DNA of 64,000 nt from assembly GCF_018398335.1 (NCBI RefSeq), contig NZ_JAHBRX010000001.1:1550001-1614000 (forward strand). Direction: 5' to 3'. Each line of letters opens with the position of its first letter. Positions within the stretch are counted from its first letter, which is position 1. The position numbers and the translations under genes were made by a program. Shown one piece after another: positions 54,557 to 63,454 of this stretch. Source of the DNA: Chelatococcus sp. HY11. GTDB taxonomy: Bacteria > Pseudomonadota > Alphaproteobacteria > Rhizobiales > Beijerinckiaceae. A model generated the notes under the pieces. The model worked only from the letters and a program-made list of their open reading frames with translations. It had not been told where the DNA came from and ran no database searches.

Positions 54557-55645
54557 ATGACCAATAAGACAGCGTCCAGAATCACCAACGGCCGTGGGCG
54601 GCTATTTGAAAGCATCGTGGAGACAATCGGCGACACGCCAGCAATCCGCGTCAACAATCTCGGCGTCGAGGGCCGGACAATCTACGTCAAGGCAGAATTC
54701 TTCAATCCCGCCGCCTCGGTGAAGGACCGGCTTGCGGTCGCCATCATTGAGGAGGGTGAGCGGAGTGGAGCGCTTCGGCCGGGGCAGACCGTTGTGGAGG
54801 CCACCAGTGGAAACACCGGAATTGGACTGGCCATGGTCTGCGCGCAGAAGGGTTATCCGTTGGTCGTCACAATGGCCGACAGCTTCTCCATCGAACGCCG
54901 CCGACTGATGCGCATGTTCGGCGCGAAGGTCGTGCTGACCCCGCGCGCGCAGAAGGGGTTCGGCATGTATCTGAAAGCGGTCGAGCTCGCCGAAAAGAAC
55001 GGCTGGTTTCTGGCCCATCAGTTTGAGACGGCAGCAAATGCAAACATTCACGAGATGACGACGGGGCGTGAGATTATCAACGACTTCGCCGGGTCGCGCC
55101 TGGACTGCTTCGTCACCGGATATGGCACCGGCGGGACCGTCGTCGGTGTGTCACGCGTGCTACGCCGCGAACGCCCCGAGACGAAAATCGTGCTCAGCGA
55201 ACCAGCCAATGCCCAGTTGATCGGTAGCGGTTACGTCCAGCAACGCGGTCCGAATGAAGAGCCGGCGGCAAGCCACCCGGCGTTCGAGCCGCATCCGATC
55301 CAGGGCTGGACACCCGACTTCATCCCTTATGTCCTGCAAGAGGCCATCGACCGGCAATACTACGACGAGGTCTTGCCGATCGCGGGCGCGGAAGCTGTCG
55401 CGGCTGCCCAGGCGCTGGCCCGGAAGGAGGGAATATTCACCGGAATTTCAGGCGGCGCGAGCTTCGCCGTCGCGCGGCAAGTCGCTGAGAAGGCACCGGC
55501 CGGCTCGGTCATTCTGTGCATGCTACCCGACACGGGCGAACGCTATCTGTCGACACCCATGTTCGAGAGCATTCCGGCCGACATGAACGAGGAAGAATTG
55601 GCGATCGCTCGCTCGACGCCAGGCTTCCAACTGGCCACGGCCTGA
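54557..55645 (+). CDS. Cysteine synthase-like PLP enzyme
   Basis: 362 residues, perfect GGAGGA before the ATG. Fold-type II PLP enzyme: Schiff-base lysine K56 in PAASVKDRLA, substrate loop EATSGNTGIGLAM, phosphate-binding GYGTGGTVVG, GISGGASFAVA. Longer than CysK by about 40 residues at the C-terminus. Normal reaction is O-acetylserine plus sulfide to cysteine; relatives use other nucleophiles such as sulfite or O-phosphoserine. Pairing with a decarboxylase suggests a dedicated non-protein amino acid rather than housekeeping cysteine synthesis (inference). Confidence 0.9.
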   Translation: MTNKTASRITNGRGRLFESIVETIGDTPAIRVNNLGVEGRTIYVKAEFFNPAASVKDRLAVAIIEEGERSGALRPGQTVVEATSGNTGIGLAMVCAQKGYPLVVTMADSFSIERRRLMRMFGAKVVLTPRAQKGFGMYLKAVELAEKNGWFLAHQFETAANANIHEMTTGREIINDFAGSRLDCFVTGYGTGGTVVGVSRVLRRERPETKIVLSEPANAQLIGSGYVQQRGPNEEPAASHPAFEPHPIQGWTPDFIPYVLQEAIDRQYYDEVLPIAGAEAVAAAQALARKEGIFTGISGGASFAVARQVAEKAPAGSVILCMLPDTGERYLSTPMFESIPADMNEEELAIARSTPGFQLATA

Positions 55646-55658
55646 GCGGGAGGAGGCA

Positions 55659-57146
55659 ATGACACGGCATGCCGCGCGAACGATCGCGCTGCCGGTCGCG
55701 AGGCCGACCGAAACGCTAGACCCACCGGACTGGTCGCGGATCAAGGAACTCGCGCACCAGATCGTCGAAGACGCGGTCGAGCATGTTAGCGGCGTACGCG
55801 ACCGGCCGGTGTGGCGGGCGATGCCGGAAGAGGTCATGGCGACCTTCCGCGGCCCGCCGCCTGAAATGCCAACGCCCGTGGACGAGGTCTACAAGCTCGT
55901 CAAGCGTGACGTATTCGCCTATCCGATGGGCAACATCCATCCGCGCTTCTGGTCCTGGTATATGGGAACCGGCAATTTCGGCGGCGCGCTCGGCGACTTT
56001 CTCGCCGCTGTGCAGGGCTCCAATCTCGGAGGCGGCAGCCATGCAGCCGCACTTCTCGACCAGCAGGTTGTCGGCTGGCTGCGCGATATGGTGGGCCTGC
56101 CGCAGACCGCGAGCGGCACGCTGGTCAGCGGCGGATCCATGGCCAATCTCGTCGGCCTCACGGTGGCCCGCAACGCCATGGCGGGTATCGACTTGCGCGA
56201 GGAAGGCGTCAGCGCGCTCGAAAAGCCGCTTCGCTTCTATGCCTCAGACCAAGTTCATTCCTGCCATCGCAAGGCAATCGAGACGTTGGGCCTCGGCAAC
56301 AAGGCCCTGCGCCGCATCGCCACCGACGCGGCCTTCCGCATCGACATCGCGACTCTGCGCGCCGCGATCAAGGAGGATCGGGAAGCCGGCTTCCACCCGG
56401 CCTGTATCATCGGCACCGCCGGTACCGTCAATACTGGCTCGATTGACGACCTCATGGCTCTAGCGGACCTGGCAGCCGAGGAGAGACTGTGGTTCCACAT
56501 CGATGGCTGCATCGGCGCGCTGGTCGCGATCTCCCACGACAACGCATGGCGCGTCGAAGGCATCAATCGTGCCGACTCGATCGCTCTCGATCCGCATAAG
56601 TGGCTGCATGCCCCGTTCGAGGTCGGATGCGCTCTCCTGCGCGACCGTACCTTGCACCGCCAGGCCTTCGCCGTCTCGCCCGAATATCTCAAGGGCACGG
56701 CGCGGGGATTGGCCTCAGGCGAATGGCTGCACGAATACGGCCTCCAGACCAGCCGAGGCTTCAGCGCGCTGAAAGTATGGATGGCGCTGATGGAGCACGG
56801 GACCGCAAAGTTTGGACGGCTGATCGACCAGAACATCGCCCAGGCTTATCACCTCGCTGAGCTGGTGCGCGCCAATCCGCCACTCCAACTTCTGGTCGAA
56901 CCAGAACTGAACATTGCCTGCTTTCGCTATGCTCCAGCCGGACTCGCGGAGGAGGCGCTCAAGAGCGTGAATACCGAGATCATGGTCAGGCTCCAGGAGA
57001 CGGGTGTCGCTGCCGTCTCCGATACGGTCATCCACGAGCGCTACTGCCTTCGCGCGGCGATTTGCAATCATCGGACGCGCTACGAAGACCTGGAGTTATT
57101 CGTGGCCGAAATCATGCGCGAGGGCGCGCGGCTGTCGGGCGGCTAG
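55659..57146 (+). CDS. PLP-dependent amino acid decarboxylase (group II)
   Basis: 495 residues, 13 bases after the cysteine-synthase-like gene, with GGAGGAGG before the ATG. Group II decarboxylase (aromatic-L-amino-acid / glutamate / cysteine-sulfinate type): HPRFWSWYMGTGNFGG, GTLVSGGSMANLVGL, DQVHSCHRKAIETLG, WFHIDGCIGALVAIS, and the PLP lysine K314 in LDPHKWLHAPFEVG. It forms CO2 and an amine. Probably co-transcribed with the upstream enzyme; substrate likely the product of that enzyme. Confidence 0.93.
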   Translation: MTRHAARTIALPVARPTETLDPPDWSRIKELAHQIVEDAVEHVSGVRDRPVWRAMPEEVMATFRGPPPEMPTPVDEVYKLVKRDVFAYPMGNIHPRFWSWYMGTGNFGGALGDFLAAVQGSNLGGGSHAAALLDQQVVGWLRDMVGLPQTASGTLVSGGSMANLVGLTVARNAMAGIDLREEGVSALEKPLRFYASDQVHSCHRKAIETLGLGNKALRRIATDAAFRIDIATLRAAIKEDREAGFHPACIIGTAGTVNTGSIDDLMALADLAAEERLWFHIDGCIGALVAISHDNAWRVEGINRADSIALDPHKWLHAPFEVGCALLRDRTLHRQAFAVSPEYLKGTARGLASGEWLHEYGLQTSRGFSALKVWMALMEHGTAKFGRLIDQNIAQAYHLAELVRANPPLQLLVEPELNIACFRYAPAGLAEEALKSVNTEIMVRLQETGVAAVSDTVIHERYCLRAAICNHRTRYEDLELFVAEIMREGARLSGG

Positions 57147-57294
57147 GACATGCCATGGCTCCGGCGCAGTTGGAGGCGGCCGATCCATGGGGCACCGCAA
57201 GCCCCAGGTTGAACGCATAGCTGACGCCCCAAGCAGGGTTGCTCGCAATGCATGCCTAACTTGTCAAGGCGCACCCGCTGTCGTGGCAAAAGAA

Positions 57295-57322
57295 GGGCCG
57301 GCGCTCCAAAGGAGGCCGGCCC
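57295..57322 (-). terminator. Strong hairpin, probable minus-strand terminator
   Basis: GGGCCGGC (57295-57302) and GCCGGCCC (57315-57322) pair perfectly, extended by CTCC/GGAG around an AAA loop with one bulged base. On the minus strand TTCTTTTGCC follows, which suits termination leftward. It lies 387 bases beyond the LysE stop, so either that transcript is long or an unseen small RNA ends here. The remainder of 57147-57708 shows no supported gene. Confidence 0.6.
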
Positions 57323-57708
57323 AGTATAAATGTTTGACCGAAGTCGAAACATTCCAGAGGGGAACGGCCGAAAACAAGCTCTACGCCGGGAGGGGTGCGG
57401 AGCCCAACGTCTTCAGCCACGGGTGATATGACGTCTGCATCCGCATTGTGCAACGCGCCATGCTTCATGACAGCCATGCGCTATATGCAACACGATTGGC
57501 ACACCAACCACCCATCCGTCATATTCGCCCGTCCCCCTCAGGCGACGCCTGACTTCCATTTTCAGGAAACTGCATCTCCAGGCACCCGCGTCTCCAGGAA
57601 CGAGCCACGGGCGTCAACCAGCTCTCACGGAGACCTTCAGCCGGGCTGGGCTGGCCATGGCGTTGATAAGCGCAGCCCGGTGCGGGCAGTCACGCTCAGC
57701 CGAGACAA

Positions 57709-58359
57709 TCAAGGGACAGGGCGTTTCGCCAGGGCGAGGCCAATGCCAAGAGCGATCATCGCGCCCCCCGAGAACTCACGCAGGCGCTGGATCGCACCCG
57801 GGCGCGCTGCCGCGCTTTCCCTGATGCCACTGGCCGCCAAGGCGACGATGGCGTCGGCGAGGGTGTTAAGCGCAACCGACACGAAACCGAGCACCACAAA
57901 CTGCATCGCCACGTGCCCAGCGGCAGGATCCACGAATTGAGGGATGAAGGCGAGGAAAAAGGCCGCTGTCTTTGGATTTAGAGCCTCAACCAGCACCCCT
58001 TCGCGGAAGGCCCGCCGTGCTCCCATCGGAGGCGACACCGCGCCATTTGCCAAGGCTGACGCGGCCTCGCGGCGAGCCGTTCGAAATGTGCGAAAGCCAA
58101 GCCATACAAGATAGGCTGCGCCAATCAGCTTCAGCAGCGTGAACAGCTCCGCGCTCGCAAGCACGATGGCGGATACACCAAGGCTTCCAGCGACCACGTG
58201 AGCCATGCCTCCGAGCCCCGTGCCCAGGCTGGAGGCTATCCCTTCCGCGCGGCCGCCGGCGAGCGTACGCGAGGCGACGTAGAAGATGCTGGGACCGGGT
58301 GTGATGGCCAGCAGCAGCGCGGCGGCCATATAGACGATGAGCTGAGTGAAGTCTGACAT
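57709..58359 (-). CDS. LysE/RhtB-family amino acid exporter
   Basis: 216 residues, six hydrophobic helices. Signatures: MAAALLLAITPGPSIFYVASRTLAGGRAEGIASSLGTG at the N-terminus, LKLIGAAYLVWLGFRTFR, and VEALNPKTAAFFLAFIPQFVDP. Exports amino acids or related amines across the inner membrane. Lies after the decarboxylase gene in opposite orientation; whether it exports that pathway's product is speculation. Confidence 0.94.
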   Translation of the reverse strand: MSDFTQLIVYMAAALLLAITPGPSIFYVASRTLAGGRAEGIASSLGTGLGGMAHVVAGSLGVSAIVLASAELFTLLKLIGAAYLVWLGFRTFRTARREAASALANGAVSPPMGARRAFREGVLVEALNPKTAAFFLAFIPQFVDPAAGHVAMQFVVLGFVSVALNTLADAIVALAASGIRESAAARPGAIQRLREFSGGAMIALGIGLALAKRPVP

Positions 58360-58517
58360 GAAGGCGGTACCGAAGGCGGTTCAAATCGCTGAATTGCACG
58401 TCGCATTAAACGTCTTGCCCAGTCGCGTCCAGTGTCAGGGGGGACACGGCAGTCGCCGTGGGCTTCTGATCCTCGGCGCGAAGCGCGTCCCGAATATCCG
58501 CCCTGCGCCACTTTCTT

Positions 58518-59573
58518 TCAGGGGTTTTTGTTTCGGCTGCGAAGATATTGCAGGGGCATATATCCAATAACGATCACAATGAAACCTCCAATGGCAGTGT
58601 CGAGAAGCCGCTGCATTCCATAATTGATGTCGCCAGTGCCGGGCACGATCACGTCAAGAAGTATCAGGACCAGCGGCGTCAGAAAAACGGCCTGCAGAAC
58701 ATAGGAACGCTGCATCGCCCAAGGTAGTATCCCAGCCAGAATGGACAGGACTGCGATCAGCGGTAAGCCCTTCGGCACAAATGCCAGCGTTAATGCACCA
58801 ATCAATACACCCGCAAGCGTTCCGATGATCCGTTGCAGAGCACGATCGCGAATGGAGCCAAAATCCGGTTTCATAACAAGACCGACGGTCAATGGCACCC
58901 AAAACCAATGTGCGGCGTCATAAATCCAGTGCGTGCCGTAGGCCGCGCCTAGACACAGCGCAAAGGCCACAGCCGGTGCGATCATTGAGGCAACCGGCCC
59001 AGCTGTCTTTTCAGAGAGTAACTCTAAAGACGGCTTTTCATCTGGAGTATCCTGAGCATGCCAGCCACGAATGAGAATTTCGACACCGAGGACGAGGGCG
59101 TAGAATACTGCGCCGATCAAATAGAGAACCGCAGGTTGCGAAAAAGGAGCGATGGCTGGAACGCCCAATGCAATTGAAGCAACAAGCAATGTCTGCAACG
59201 TACCGATCGACAGCGCTCTATTCTTGCTGCTCAGCAACGCGGATACGAACCCAATAACCATCATGCTGACCACAACAGCACCCCATGGCATTGAGGCAAG
59301 GTAGCCCAGCAGGTATCCAGCCGCGCCGATAGGAGCGGAAATCAGCATTTTCGTGTAGATGGCGCGATAACTGCCGGAACTTTCACCCGTGATCATCATC
59401 AGGCAACCCATGGCGATCCACATACCAGACATGATATCGTCAATAATCAAGCCATACGTGAATGGGAGCCCGAGGCATAAGGCGGATCGTATTGCGCGGC
59501 TCCAATGCCACGTTGCAGGATTCAATCGGAAAAGCCCCAACAGCGTATCGTCATTTACAGCTGACTTAGACAT
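58518..59573 (-). CDS. FUSC-family membrane protein
   Basis: 351 residues with about ten hydrophobic helices in two blocks: one around 25-170 (LPFTYGLIIDDIMSGMWIAMGCLMMI...) and one around 205-345 (APAVAFALCLGAAYGTH, HWFWVPLTVGLVMKPDFGSIRDRALQRIIGTLAGVLIGA). The PDFGSIRDRALQRIIGT stretch is the aromatic-acid exporter (FUSC/YccS-like) motif. Likely efflux of organic acids or phenolics. It ends about 160 bases from the LysE start on the same strand. Confidence 0.88.
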   Translation of the reverse strand: MSKSAVNDDTLLGLFRLNPATWHWSRAIRSALCLGLPFTYGLIIDDIMSGMWIAMGCLMMITGESSGSYRAIYTKMLISAPIGAAGYLLGYLASMPWGAVVVSMMVIGFVSALLSSKNRALSIGTLQTLLVASIALGVPAIAPFSQPAVLYLIGAVFYALVLGVEILIRGWHAQDTPDEKPSLELLSEKTAGPVASMIAPAVAFALCLGAAYGTHWIYDAAHWFWVPLTVGLVMKPDFGSIRDRALQRIIGTLAGVLIGALTLAFVPKGLPLIAVLSILAGILPWAMQRSYVLQAVFLTPLVLILLDVIVPGTGDINYGMQRLLDTAIGGFIVIVIGYMPLQYLRSRNKNP

Positions 59574-59789
59574 CGCCCCCCGCTTGAGCCGTTCAAAGAC
59601 AATGGAAAATTGCCGCCGCCCGCTACGGCGATGCCAACGACGTCATTGTGGGTTAATAGCTCATTGCAATCAATGTAGTGGTAATGAACTTCCACCGGGA
59701 ATTGCCTCCCTCGCGAACTAGAGTTACGGCCCGCGAAGGATGGACAAACGTCAGCCCCACACAGTTTGCTCGTCAAAGCAGCAACGCTG

Positions 59790-60150
59790 CCGTTCGGACT
59801 ATTGCAAACGAAGCAAGAAGAGAGAAAGACGGGCGGCACTCGATAGGATGGGTCTTGGTATGACGGTCAAAGCGAGTGTTTGGCGGGGCGCGACGGCCGA
59901 ACGCAATCCTGATGGCGACAAGCAGCATTTCGCCGGCGAAGGGAAAAGCCAGTCGCATCCCACCGCGATGTTGGACGCGATTGCGCTGTTGAACTCTCCC
60001 GCGCCGGCATCAAGGCCGAAGATGGCGCCCATGAGCGACGCACCTGAGATTCGGCCGATATTGCTGGACAGGCGGAGGGCTCCCGCAACCATGCCGCTTC
60101 GGTTATCTCGATGAAGGGTCTGGTCTGATAGACATCGGACGGCGCCATTC
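59790..60150 (-). pseudogene. Remnant of an MFS transporter C-terminus, frameshifted
   Basis: On the minus strand DNRSGMVAGALRLSSNIG and GASLMGAIFGLDAGAG match the penultimate helix region of sugar-efflux type MFS proteins (RGMIAGLLNLSRNLG...TGASVMGAVFA). The match then jumps frame near 59958: GCDWLFP in the first frame is replaced by MRLAFPFAGEMLLVAIRIAFGRRA in the next, as expected for the last helix. No start or N-terminal half exists upstream to 60392. So this is a degraded fragment, not a gene. The rest of 59574-60392 is otherwise empty. Confidence 0.6.
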
Positions 60151-60392
60151 GGCGGTGGGGGAACCGCTTTCTCGACGGTTAGGGCGTCGCTGGCGACGTC
60201 AATCCAGAAAAGCCGTCGGAATCGGCACCGGAGCCGCAGGGCCAGGGTATCTAGGTCATGTAATTTATCGTGACCGCCCTACTCGCCGTGGCGGAATTCG
60301 TCGTAACCAGAGGCTGAATAAACGCGATGTATTGGCGTCGTCCTGCCGTCCCGGGTCGCGTTAAGCCCGATCGGTTTACAGGCTGCCCCGAC

Positions 60393-60887
60393 TCATTTCT
60401 CAGCCATCTGAATAAAGATTTCGTCACGGCCAAGGCTGAGCGTCAACCCGGCGCTTGCGCCTGTCAGGTGCATGATCACGCCAGCTTTGTTCTCAAGCCA
60501 AAGATCGCTTCCCCCCGACGCCTCCAGACCCACCTTCCCAGTGCCTTGCGCGTATGTTCCCCCGAACATTGCGACGTCATTAAGTTTGTAGACATCGCCC
60601 GCGACGACCAGTTTAGACGCACCGCCCGGGCCTATCACGCTGCCGACTAGTCTGAACGGATATTTCTTTCCCTGAAACGTCAAGACACCCTCGCCTCCGA
60701 CGAAGCCTCCGACGAAGGCCTCAGTGAGCGTCACGGTGCCGGATGGCGACAGCCCAGCAACGCTCGCCGCGGTCGGGACATTTACTGGAATTGGCGAAGA
60801 TACGCAGCTTGTGAGCGACAACAGCGCCGCTATTCCAAAGACCATTGACCATGAGGGCATGCTCCTGCGCCGAGCTTTAGCGATCAT
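60393..60887 (-). CDS. Small predicted lipoprotein of unknown function
   Basis: 164 residues; GAGG nine bases before the ATG at 60887. Signal peptide with lipobox LTSC (cysteine about residue 28), so a lipid-anchored envelope protein. The mature part is Gly-rich beta-type sequence: VGGFVGGEGVLTFQGKKYPFRLVGS, YKLNDVAMFGGTYAQGTG, and DLWLENKAGVIMHLTG. I know this pattern from uncharacterised envelope proteins but not a function. Alone, 100 bases or more from neighbours. Confidence 0.75.
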   Translation of the reverse strand: MIAKARRRSMPSWSMVFGIAALLSLTSCVSSPIPVNVPTAASVAGLSPSGTVTLTEAFVGGFVGGEGVLTFQGKKYPFRLVGSVIGPGGASKLVVAGDVYKLNDVAMFGGTYAQGTGKVGLEASGGSDLWLENKAGVIMHLTGASAGLTLSLGRDEIFIQMAEK

Positions 60888-61295
60888 TCGTGCATCCTCG
60901 TGGGTAGCTCACTGCGCGGAAGCGAAGGTAGCAAGATAGGAAGGGTATGATTACACCGGAGCGGACGCCGAGTCTATCAGACTTGCCGTCGATTACGATG
61001 GTGCCTGGAGCCGCCTCGGGCGCATGCCTGCTGAAGCGGAATTCCAGTTTGGCGGTCGTGCCTGGATTATTCCAGCCGGGTGACAATCCTGACAGCGCGG
61101 GGTTACGGATACGGGGGCGGACCAAGATCCGCGCCCACGAGGAAACCGGCAAAGAGCAGCGGGGACACCGCCCTTTATGGACGGCTTACCGGCGAGTGCC
61201 TGGCCAGGCGTGGAGGCGAGCTGAGCAAAGCCCGTTGCGCGCACTGTTACTACTACGGCATATTGCGGCTGCGCGTTATTCGCTCCGAGCGACTG
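60888..61295. other. Gene-free interval
   Basis: 408 bases between the lipoprotein start and the DUF1254 gene end. Short open frames occur but none has coding character or a ribosome site. It must contain the lipoprotein promoter near 60900-60960. Confidence 0.5.
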
Positions 61296-63089
61296 CTACA
61301 GGATGCAAGCCTCGACGAAAGCCACTCGTTCAACCGGACCAAGCCCTTTTCCCGCTGCTTGCCTTCGGCATTCCTCACGCTTGTCCAGTCGCTGCTCAAC
61401 CCGCTGCAACAAGGTTTCGTTCTTCGTCCCGTCAGGGCGAGCTTCACTCTTCTTTCCGTCGGCGCCGCCGGAAACAAGTTCGATCTCGCTTGGCTGCCAA
61501 GTCTTGTCGAAGAATGACGGAAGCGGGCTATAGAGGCGTAAGATCGTGAACCAGCCCTTCTTGGGATCGGTTTGGATCCAGTTGCCGCGCGTGACGCCTG
61601 CTGGCTGCGTCGGAGCGAAATAGACTGTCGTCGTCCCATCGGCGGCCGCCTCCGCCGCGGGCGAGGGATAGCTCTGGCTGCCGGCGCGCGGGTATCTCTG
61701 CGGCGTCTGGAGCATCGAGCGTGTCTGGTTATCGTAGAGCGTGAAGGACCAGAACGCCTCTGCCGGAATATCCTTGGGTAGCTTCACCTTGTAGGTCTTG
61801 GCGCCGTCAAAGGCAGCCCCCTCCGCATCAAGGAAACCCATCAGGTACTGCGAGCCCACGCCCGGAATGCGCATGATCATGCCAGGCGAGTCGAGCGTAT
61901 AGCCATAGTAGAAGGCGGTTCGTGAATCGAGCGTGCGTGCGCCAGTAGGCGGGAGCGGCTTGAACATGCCCTTCTCGAAGCGCGGCGGCGGCGTCTCGAA
62001 GAACGCGCCGCCTTCCCAAAGCATGCTGCCCCAGTGCGAACCCTCGTAATAGGCCCAGTCAGGGTGTTTCAGCGCGTAGCGCCAGTTGAGCGCACGTCCG
62101 GCTGCCTGGCCGACGGCGGCTGCCTCCGTCAAGATCTTCTTCATCCGTTCGTCGGGCGCGAACGCCTTGCCGTGAACGATACCGATCGCTGCCAGTTGTC
62201 CGGCGAGCTCGATGTCGTAGCTCGTGGCAGGCTCGTTCTGGACGTTCTCGTTGATCAGCTCGAAGAATCCGTAGTCACTCGGCGGGATCGTGTTGAACGA
62301 CCGCCCGCTGACCTCGATGAACTTCGTCTCCGGGATCTGTGGCTCACCTTCGATTCTCACCGTGCCCCCGAGAGCCTGCGCGATGCTCGTTCCGAAGGAG
62401 CCTGGACGATAGGAATAGATCTTGAGGCTGCGCTTGATGTTCTCGACGGCCGGCTTGGGGTCGTTATCGACGAGATAGGCCCGCGCAGCATAAAGGGCGA
62501 GGTTCGTCTTCGAACGCGCGACAAAGTAGCCGCCCTCAGGCAGGGGGCCGTTATAGTCGGGGCCGACGATCAGGTATTTGCCGCCGAGGCCGCGATCCGG
62601 GCCAGGGGCGCCGATATCGATGATCCAGGAGAACCACATATCATTGATCGTGCCGACAGCCCCCGATGGCTGTTCGACGACGACCGGGCCTTTGCTCAGA
62701 TCGAGTGCGGTCAAGTAGTAGACCGTGTCGGCATTGGCCGTCAGGAACAACGAACTTGCATCCATCAGATCGGAGAAGATCGCGACGTCGCCGGGCTTGA
62801 CACCGATGCTTGCAAATCCCTTCACAATCGCCAGAGCGGAAGCGCCGCGGAAGCTGTTGTTGTAGACGTCTAATGCGCGGGTGAAATCGAGCGCATCATA
62901 CACCTTGCTGGCGGTCTCAGCGGTAGGCGCACCGTCCTTGAACTCCAGCGTGCCGATGCGCGTCTGCACCGAGGCGGGTGCACCAAGAGACCGGATGGTC
63001 TCCGGCGCCACTTGAGCGACAGCCGGGGCCGAAGACAGGGAGAGGACAGCGATCAGTGTAGTGCCAGTCGATTTCAAGCAGCGTTTCAT
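61296..63089 (-). CDS. Exported DUF1254/DUF1214 protein with PsiF-like C-terminal tail
   Basis: 597 residues from the ATG at 63089 (AAGG nine bases upstream). Signal peptide ending in APAVAQ. DUF1254 (about 45-190: ADTVYYLTALDLSKGPVVVEQPSGAVG) and DUF1214 (about 410-540: FWSFTLYDNQTRSMLQTPQRYPRAGSQ, GNWIQTDPKKGWFTILRLYSPLPSFFDKTWQPSEIE). Long DUF1254/1214 proteins are secreted and of unknown activity. The last 25 residues, EECRRQAAGKGL then RVAFVEACIL, resemble a PsiF repeat (Cys-x-x-Gln-Ala...Cys), an unusual addition. Monocistronic. Confidence 0.9.
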   Translation of the reverse strand: MKRCLKSTGTTLIAVLSLSSAPAVAQVAPETIRSLGAPASVQTRIGTLEFKDGAPTAETASKVYDALDFTRALDVYNNSFRGASALAIVKGFASIGVKPGDVAIFSDLMDASSLFLTANADTVYYLTALDLSKGPVVVEQPSGAVGTINDMWFSWIIDIGAPGPDRGLGGKYLIVGPDYNGPLPEGGYFVARSKTNLALYAARAYLVDNDPKPAVENIKRSLKIYSYRPGSFGTSIAQALGGTVRIEGEPQIPETKFIEVSGRSFNTIPPSDYGFFELINENVQNEPATSYDIELAGQLAAIGIVHGKAFAPDERMKKILTEAAAVGQAAGRALNWRYALKHPDWAYYEGSHWGSMLWEGGAFFETPPPRFEKGMFKPLPPTGARTLDSRTAFYYGYTLDSPGMIMRIPGVGSQYLMGFLDAEGAAFDGAKTYKVKLPKDIPAEAFWSFTLYDNQTRSMLQTPQRYPRAGSQSYPSPAAEAAADGTTTVYFAPTQPAGVTRGNWIQTDPKKGWFTILRLYSPLPSFFDKTWQPSEIELVSGGADGKKSEARPDGTKNETLLQRVEQRLDKREECRRQAAGKGLGPVERVAFVEACIL

Positions 63090-63435
63090 CGTCTCACCTT
63101 CGTCGCAATCGGGCTGCGCGACGCTTCGAGCCACCCTAAATCAACGTCAGGGTCGAAAACCATCCATTTCATGCCAACCGAGGTCGTGCGGATCGGCTTT
63201 GGGCGAGTAGGCGATCAAACTTTGCGAAGCCAGAGTCCACACATCTTCTCGGGGTATCGTAAGGACGCCCGAATTCCCCGAGTTGTCTATTCAAGGTGTG
63301 GATGATCGATGGCGACAGCGGATTCTTTTCTGCAAGCGCCATCGTCCTGAATTACCGCCGGCGACGGAACGACATACCTAAGGCTGCGCTCTCAATCCGC
63401 TTGCCATGATTGCGCCTGACCGATATCAAAAAAAC

Positions 63436-63454
63436 CCATTTTGCGCCAAAATGG
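63436..63454. promoter_or_regulatory. Near-perfect palindrome before the AraC-type gene
   Basis: CCATTTTG (63436-63443) and CAAAATGG (63447-63454) are perfect inverted 8-mers with a three-base spacer. Placed at the beginning of the AraC-type open frame, it could be an operator for autoregulation, in which case the true start is downstream. The region 63090-63435 holds no other recognised feature. Confidence 0.4.

Noticed and set aside
57395-57940. 181-codon plus-strand frame downstream of the decarboxylase
   Set aside because: Overlaps the LysE gene in antisense and has no coding features.
59740-60114. 124-codon plus-strand frame
   Set aside because: Opposite the MFS remnant; the minus-strand translation shows real family motifs while this one does not.
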